From Ascidiaceihabitans sp. (GTDB lineage Bacteria > Pseudomonadota > Alphaproteobacteria > Rhodobacterales > Rhodobacteraceae), in assembly GCA_028388995.1 (NCBI GenBank), contig JAOEQC010000011.1:1-42823 (forward strand): DNA of 42,823 bases, read 5' to 3'. The notes below the pieces were generated by a model. That model did not search any database and was not told the DNA's origin. It worked only from the letters and a program-made list of their open reading frames with translations. A program made the translations under genes and the position numbers. Below are positions 38,163 to 42,823 of the stretch, piece by piece; positions within the stretch are counted from its first letter, which is position 1, and each line of letters begins with the position of its first letter.

Positions 38163-38250
38163 GCAGTCCGGCCCCCAAGGTTACCTTTTTTCTTGAGCTA
38201 TGCGCCGACACAGGCCAGCATGATGAAAAGCCTGAGATAATGGAGCCGTC

Positions 38251-39342
38251 ATGCAAACAATCAAAGCCGCCGTCTGCCACGCATTTGGAGAACCATTGCG
38301 CGTTGAGGATATACAATTGCGCTCACCAGAAATGGGCGAAGTCGAAGTAACATTGGATGCTGTTGCGATCTGCCATTCCGACATCTCATTCGCAGGTGGC
38401 GCATGGGGTGGATCATTGCCAGCAGTATACGGCCACGAAGCCGCTGGTCGCATTAGTGCTGTCGGCAATGGTGTGCAAGGATTGGCGGTTGGGGACAGTG
38501 TTGTTGTGACATTGATCCGCTCCTGCGGCACATGCCCAAGCTGTGCTGGCGGCAAACCAACGGTCTGCGAAACCTCTTATGACGGTGACCACGGGCCGAT
38601 CAAAACAGCTGAAGGTGGGAAATTACACCAAGCGATGGCAACCGGTGGTTTTGCAGAAAAAGTCGTTGTTGATCAACGCCAACTGGTCAAAATTTCACAT
38701 GACATTCCAAAAGATGCTGCCAGTTTGATTGCATGTGGCGTGATCACCGGCGTTGGCGCAGTTATTAACGCTGCTCATCTGCGTGCCGGTCAAGACGTTG
38801 TTGTCATCGGTGCTGGTGGCGTTGGCCTGAACGCCATTCAAGGTGCCCGCATCGCAGGTGCGCGACGCATCGTAGCGGTTGATATGAGCGAAGAAAAGCT
38901 GGCCATCGCCAAAGAATTTGGAGCAACCCATGGTGTGCTGGCCACTGCCGAAAAACCTTGGCGCGCAAGCTATAAGGCATTGGGTGGGCGCGGTGCGGAA
39001 GCGGTTATCGTCACCGTGGGTGCGATCCCAGCTTATGAGCAAGCACCCAAATATCTGGGCCGTGGTGGCAAAGTCATCATGGTTGGCATGCCCCATTCAG
39101 GGGCAATGGCTGAATTTGAGCCCGTCATGTTGGCGGCTGTTGGTCAGGGCATGATTGGGTCAAAGATGGGTGACGTTGTTATTCAACGCGATATTCCATG
39201 GATGGTCGATTTGTACACCCAAGGACGTTTGAAGTTGGATGAGTTAATTTCTGGCCGCTGGTCATTGGATCAAATCAACGAGGCGATTGCCGATACTAAA
39301 ACCGGTTCTGCGCGGCGTAACGTGATTATGTTCGATAGGTAG
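38251..39342 (+). CDS. Zinc-dependent alcohol dehydrogenase
   Basis: A 363-residue medium-chain dehydrogenase/reductase. Catalytic zinc ligands: Cys41 in AVAICHSDISF and His62-Glu63 in YGHEAAG. Structural zinc: Cys92, 95, 98 and 106 in CGTCPSCAGGKPTVC. GAGGVGLNAIQGARIAGARR is the NAD-binding Rossmann motif with the following aspartate in VAVDMSEEKL favouring NAD(H). Aryl-alcohol or glutathione-linked formaldehyde substrates are common in such enzymes; the actual one cannot be inferred. It has its own start after an 88-base gap. Confidence 0.92.
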   Translation: MQTIKAAVCHAFGEPLRVEDIQLRSPEMGEVEVTLDAVAICHSDISFAGGAWGGSLPAVYGHEAAGRISAVGNGVQGLAVGDSVVVTLIRSCGTCPSCAGGKPTVCETSYDGDHGPIKTAEGGKLHQAMATGGFAEKVVVDQRQLVKISHDIPKDAASLIACGVITGVGAVINAAHLRAGQDVVVIGAGGVGLNAIQGARIAGARRIVAVDMSEEKLAIAKEFGATHGVLATAEKPWRASYKALGGRGAEAVIVTVGAIPAYEQAPKYLGRGGKVIMVGMPHSGAMAEFEPVMLAAVGQGMIGSKMGDVVIQRDIPWMVDLYTQGRLKLDELISGRWSLDQINEAIADTKTGSARRNVIMFDR

Positions 39343-39416
39343 GATTGGGGCGCTGCCCCGCTCGCATTTGGCGATCTCCTCCGGAGTTTATTTGGTAAGA
39401 TGAAGTTGGGCCCGTT

Positions 39417-40646
39417 ATGAAGCTGCAAGATTTAGAAGTCATTGTTACAGCGCCACCCGCACCTGGGTGGGGCGGTCGATATTGGATCTTGGTTAAGGTC
39501 ACAACGGACACCGGCATTATTGGTTGGGGGGAATGTTATGCCTCTTCCATTGGGCCAGCCGCGATGAAAGCGGTCATCGAGGACGTTTTTGCCCGTCATA
39601 TGCAGGGCGAGAACCCTGAGAACATCGAATTGATGTATCGCCGTGTCTACTCCTCTGGATTTACGCAGCGTCCTGACCTTACCGTTATTGGCGCTTTTTC
39701 AGGACTTGAGATCGCATGTTGGGATGTTTTGGGCAAAGACCGTGATCGGCCTGTTCACGCCCTAATTGGCGGGCGCATGAATGATCGCATCCGTGCCTAT
39801 ACCTACCTTTATCCTTTGCCTCACCACGACATAAATGCCTTTTGGACTTCACCAGAGATGGCTGCCGAGTCTGCACTTGATTGCGTGGCACGTGGATACA
39901 CGGCCGTTAAGTTTGACCCTGCTGGCCCATACACACTGCGTGGCGGACATATGCCTGCCATGAGTGACATCAGCCAGTCGGTGGCTTTTTGCAAAGCTAT
40001 TCGCGAGGCCGTTGGTGATAAGGCGGACCTGCTATTTGGAACCCATGGTCAGTTCACCACTGCGGGTGCCATTCGGTTGGCCCAAGCCATCGAACCCTAC
40101 AGCCCACTTTGGTATGAAGAACCTGTGCCACCAGACGCGGTGGAGCAAATGGCCCAAGTGGCACGCAGCACCCGCATACCTGTTGCGACAGGTGAGAGAT
40201 TGACAACCAAAGCCGAGTTCGCCCCCGTCTTGCGCAGCGGGGCCGCCGCGATCTTACAGCCTGCATTGGGTCGTGCAGGCGGTATCTGGGAGATGAAAAA
40301 GGTTGCCGCGATGGCTGAGGTTTACAACGCGCAGATGGCACCGCACTTGTATGCGGGCCCCATTGAGTGGGCCGCCAACATCCAATACGCGGCATCCATC
40401 CCAAACATCCTGATGTGTGAGTGCATTGAAACCCCATTCCACGACCAATTGATCAAAGGCAGCATTCGCGTCGAGGACGGTTTTATCACCCCTCCAACAG
40501 CACCTGGCCTAGGCATTGAGGTCGACGAGGCACTGGCGCGCGCCCACCCATACACTGACGATGGTCTACATTTAGAAATGCAAGAAGCGCCCTGTGACTA
40601 TGTGAATGGCAATTCCTTTGCAGGTGGGGCCCCGATCAAGACTTAG
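39417..40646 (+). CDS. Mandelate racemase/muconate lactonizing family enzyme
   Basis: A 409-residue enolase-superfamily enzyme. The N-terminal capping domain is followed by a barrel with AVKFDPAGP (about residue 164), FGTHGQFTTAGAI near 200, PLWYEEPVPPD and PVATGERLTT. These give the metal ligands and acid/base residues of acid-sugar dehydratases and their relatives. APHLYAGPIEWAANIQYAAS is the late barrel. Likely a sugar-acid or mandelate-type dehydratase. It is the last gene before valS. Confidence 0.87.
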   Translation: MKLQDLEVIVTAPPAPGWGGRYWILVKVTTDTGIIGWGECYASSIGPAAMKAVIEDVFARHMQGENPENIELMYRRVYSSGFTQRPDLTVIGAFSGLEIACWDVLGKDRDRPVHALIGGRMNDRIRAYTYLYPLPHHDINAFWTSPEMAAESALDCVARGYTAVKFDPAGPYTLRGGHMPAMSDISQSVAFCKAIREAVGDKADLLFGTHGQFTTAGAIRLAQAIEPYSPLWYEEPVPPDAVEQMAQVARSTRIPVATGERLTTKAEFAPVLRSGAAAILQPALGRAGGIWEMKKVAAMAEVYNAQMAPHLYAGPIEWAANIQYAASIPNILMCECIETPFHDQLIKGSIRVEDGFITPPTAPGLGIEVDEALARAHPYTDDGLHLEMQEAPCDYVNGNSFAGGAPIKT

Positions 40647-40721
40647 TGCCTTTCCCTTGCGCCTGCGTTTCGCTATCTGATGTTTTACTTAAAACACCCA
40701 CGACCAAAGGATACCGTAGCC

Positions 40722-42823
40722 ATGGCGCTGGAAAAGAAATTCGACGCGACAACCGCAGAACCCCGTCTCTATCAAACATGGGAAGCGGCCGGTTGTTTTG
40801 TGGCAGGCGCAAACGCCAAGCCAGAGGCCAGCAGCTATTGCATCATGATCCCACCGCCAAACGTCACGGGCGTTTTGCATATGGGTCACGCGTTCAACAA
40901 CACGCTTCAAGACATCATGATGCGTTGGAAACGAATGCAGGGGTTTGACACGTTATGGCAGCCGGGCACCGACCACGCGGGCATCGCCACGCAAATGGTT
41001 GTGGAGCGCAAACTGGCTGAAACACAGCAACCTTCGCGCGCTGAAATGGGACGCGATTCGTTCCTTGAAAAGGTTTGGGAGTGGAAAGAAGAATCCGGCG
41101 GTCAGATCATCAATCAGCTTAAACGCCTTGGTGCGTCTTGTGATTGGGATCGTGAAGCCTTCACCATGTCGGGCAATTTCCCTGACGCCGTGATCAAAGT
41201 CTTTGTTGAAATGTATAACAAGGGCCTGATCTATCGCGGTAAACGTCTGGTCAATTGGGACCCACATTTCGAGACAGCGATATCCGATCTTGAGGTCGAA
41301 AATGTTGAGACACCAGGCCACATGTGGCACTTCAAATATCCACTCGCTGGTGGCGCGACCTATACCTACATCGAAAAAGATGAGGACGGGAATGTCACGT
41401 TGGAAGAGACCCGTGATTACATTTCAATCGCAACCACACGTCCAGAAACCATGCTGGGTGATGGCGCGGTTGCTGTGCATCCATCGGACGAACGTTACGC
41501 GTCTATCGTTGGTAAGCTGTGCGAAATTCCTGTTGGTCCGAAAGAATTTCGCCGCCTGATCCCGATCATCACGGATGAATACCCTGACAAGGATTTCGGA
41601 TCTGGTGCGGTGAAGATCACGGGTGCCCACGATTTTAACGACTATCAAGTTGCCAAACGTGGCGGCATTCCGATGTTCAACCTAATGGACACGAAAGCCG
41701 CAATGCGCGCCGATGGTAAGCCATATGCTGAAGAAGCTGCCGTGGCCCAAGCGATTGCGAATGGCACCCAAGAATTCGACGAGGCGATGATCGCCGCGAT
41801 GAACCTTGTGCCCCAAGAATACCGTGGCATGGATCGCTTTGAGGCTCGTAAGAAGGTTGTCCAAGACATCACCGATGAGGGGCTGGCCGTTATGATGCCC
41901 GTCACGACAACGGATGATGAGGGTGAAGAGACAACAACCTTGATCCCTTACGTTGAGAACAAGCCGATCATGCAGCCGTGCGGCGACCGTTCCAAGGTCG
42001 TGATTGAGCCTTTGCTGACGGACCAATGGTTTGTGGACACGGACCAGATCGTTGGCCCAGCCTTGGATGCTGTGCGCAATGGCAACGTTAAGATCATGCC
42101 GGAAAGCGGCGAGAAGGTTTATTACAACTGGTTGGACAACATCGAACCATGGTGCATCTCGCGCCAGCTTTGGTGGGGGCATCAGATACCGGTTTGGTTT
42201 GATGCTGACGGTAATCAATTCTGCGCAACGACAGAGGCTGAAGCTCAGACTAAAGCTGGCAAAGGTGTTGAGCTGACCCGTGATCCCGACGTCCTAGACA
42301 CATGGTTCTCCTCTGGCCTTTGGCCCATCGGCACCCTCGGCTGGCCCGAAGAAACCGATGCGCTCAAACGCTACTTCCCAACCTCTGACCTGATCACTGG
42401 CCAAGACATCCTGTTCTTCTGGGTCGCGCGGATGATGATGATGCAGCTGGCGGTCGTCGACGAAATCCCGTTCAAGAACGTGTATTTACACGGCCTTGTG
42501 CGCGATGCGAATGGTAAAAAGATGAGCAAATCCACGGGCAACGTCATCGACCCACTCGACATCATTGACGAATATGGTGCCGACGCGCTGCGCTTTACCA
42601 ATGCAGCTATGGCATCGCTTGGTGGTGCGCTGAAACTCGATACCAAACGGATTGAGGGCTACCGAAACTTTGTGACGAAGCTATGGAATGCCGGTACCTA
42701 CGGCGATTTCAAAGGCACCTTTGATGTGCCACATGCGGATGGTGTGCCTGAAACAACCCTCCCGTTGAACAACTGGATCAAGGGCGAGATTGCCAAAACC
42801 CGCGAAGCCATAGACGCAGCCCT
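40722..42823 (+). CDS. valS: Valyl-tRNA synthetase (N-terminal part, runs off the window)
   Basis: The frame from ATG 40722, behind AAAGGA, is open to the window end (about 700 codons). It begins [20 protein letters not shown]. The class I HIGH motif is HMGH at 53-56, and the KMSKS loop is present at Lys600-Ser604. [12 protein letters not shown] marks the editing domain (CP1), and [14 protein letters not shown] and [13 protein letters not shown] are valS/ileS blocks. The ValS identity comes from the PPNVTG and WWGHQ context and the start. The C-terminal anticodon domain and coiled coil lie outside the window. Confidence 0.96.
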   Translation, partial: MALEKKFDATTAEPRLYQTWEAAGCFVAGANAKPEASSYCIMIPPPNVTGVLHMGHAFNNTLQDIMMRWKRMQGFDTLWQPGTDHAGIATQMVVERKLAETQQPSRAEMGRDSFLEKVWEWKEESGGQIINQLKRLGASCDWDREAFTMSGNFPDAVIKVFVEMYNKGLIYRGKRLVNWDPHFETAISDLEVENVETPGHMWHFKYPLAGGATYTYIEKDEDGNVTLEETRDYISIATTRPETMLGDGAVAVHPSDERYASIVGKLCEIPVGPKEFRRLIPIITDEYPDKDFGSGAVKITGAHDFNDYQVAKRGGIPMFNLMDTKAAMRADGKPYAEEAAVAQAIANGTQEFDEAMIAAMNLVPQEYRGMDRFEARKKVVQDITDEGLAVMMPVTTTDDEGEETTTLIPYVENKPIMQPCGDRSKVVIEPLLTDQWFVDTDQIVGPALDAVRNGNVKIMPESGEKVYYNWLDNIEPWCISRQLWWGHQIPVWFDADGNQFCATTEAEAQTKAGKGVELTRDPDVLDTWFSSGLWPIGTLGWPEETDALKRYFPTSDLITGQDILFFWVARMMMMQLAVVDEIPFKNVYLHGLVRDANGKKMSKSTGNVIDPLDIIDEYGADALRFTNAAMASLGGALKLDTKRIEGYRNFVTKLWNAGTYGDFKGTFDVPHADGVPETTLPLNNWIKGEIAKTREAIDAA

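Noticed and set aside
39347-39359. GGGGC-GCT-GCCCC hairpin after the alcohol dehydrogenase gene
   Set aside because: Five pairs with no T run on either side; not enough for a terminator.
1-42823. CRISPR arrays, tRNA/rRNA genes, phage or insertion sequences
   Set aside because: No regular direct repeats, no cloverleaf or rRNA motif noticed, and no transposase or integrase among the readable frames.

Overview
The window looks like a chromosomal segment of a marine alphaproteobacterium of the Rhodobacteraceae (Roseobacter group). Three things point there: the core gene order aroA-cmk-rpsA-ihfB-lapA-trpF-trpB, the order miaB-phoH-ybeY-corC-lnt-metK, and irr next to fabA-fabB-fabI. A SAM/SAH-type riboswitch ahead of metK, an RNA class known from Rhodobacterales, agrees. 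I saw no prophage, insertion sequence, CRISPR array, tRNA or rRNA.

Layout. 1-6.4 kb: the tail of trpA, lldD, a broken sulfotransferase-like gene, an MFS transporter, rplY-pth, a DUF2332 gene with one stop codon, and a DUF2237 gene. 6.4-19.1 kb is almost all on the minus strand: trpB, trpF, lapA, ihfB, a broken RTX gene wedged between ihfB and rpsA, rpsA, a frameshifted CBS-domain gene, a small secreted hypothetical on the plus strand, cmk, a small membrane protein, aroA, trmB and metK. 19.1-25.7 kb, also minus: lnt, corC, ybeY, phoH, a decaying lipoprotein/OmpA pair, and miaB. 25.8-26.7 kb: a glycosyltransferase relic. 26.7-28.0 kb, minus: a PhyH-type dioxygenase and irr. 28.3-30.9 kb, plus: fabA, fabB, fabI. 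31-42.8 kb: an FKBP isomerase, then a plus-strand catabolic stretch (HAD dehalogenase, threonine/serine dehydratase, frameshifted EEP-family nuclease, pcaD, pcaB, Tet-like MFS, Zn alcohol dehydrogenase, enolase-superfamily enzyme) and the 5' two thirds or so of valS.

How the genes work together. The minus-strand blocks are housekeeping: tryptophan and aromatic amino acid synthesis, nucleotide supply, translation, tRNA and rRNA modification, lipoprotein maturation and SAM synthesis. metK appears to be controlled by a riboswitch that hides its ribosome binding site. The irr/fab block puts an iron regulator beside unsaturated fatty acid synthesis. The 32-40 kb stretch looks like accessory catabolism with a partial protocatechuate branch (pcaD and pcaB only).

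The most striking property is selective decay. At least eight accessory genes carry nonsense codons and/or indels while the housekeeping genes around them read intact. Many indels fall in homopolymers (A5, C6, T7, A7), so genome decay and sequencing error must be told apart. The in-frame stops make error an incomplete explanation. I found no convincing new multi-gene system; the best leads are the decaying genes, the riboswitch and two unrecognised small proteins.
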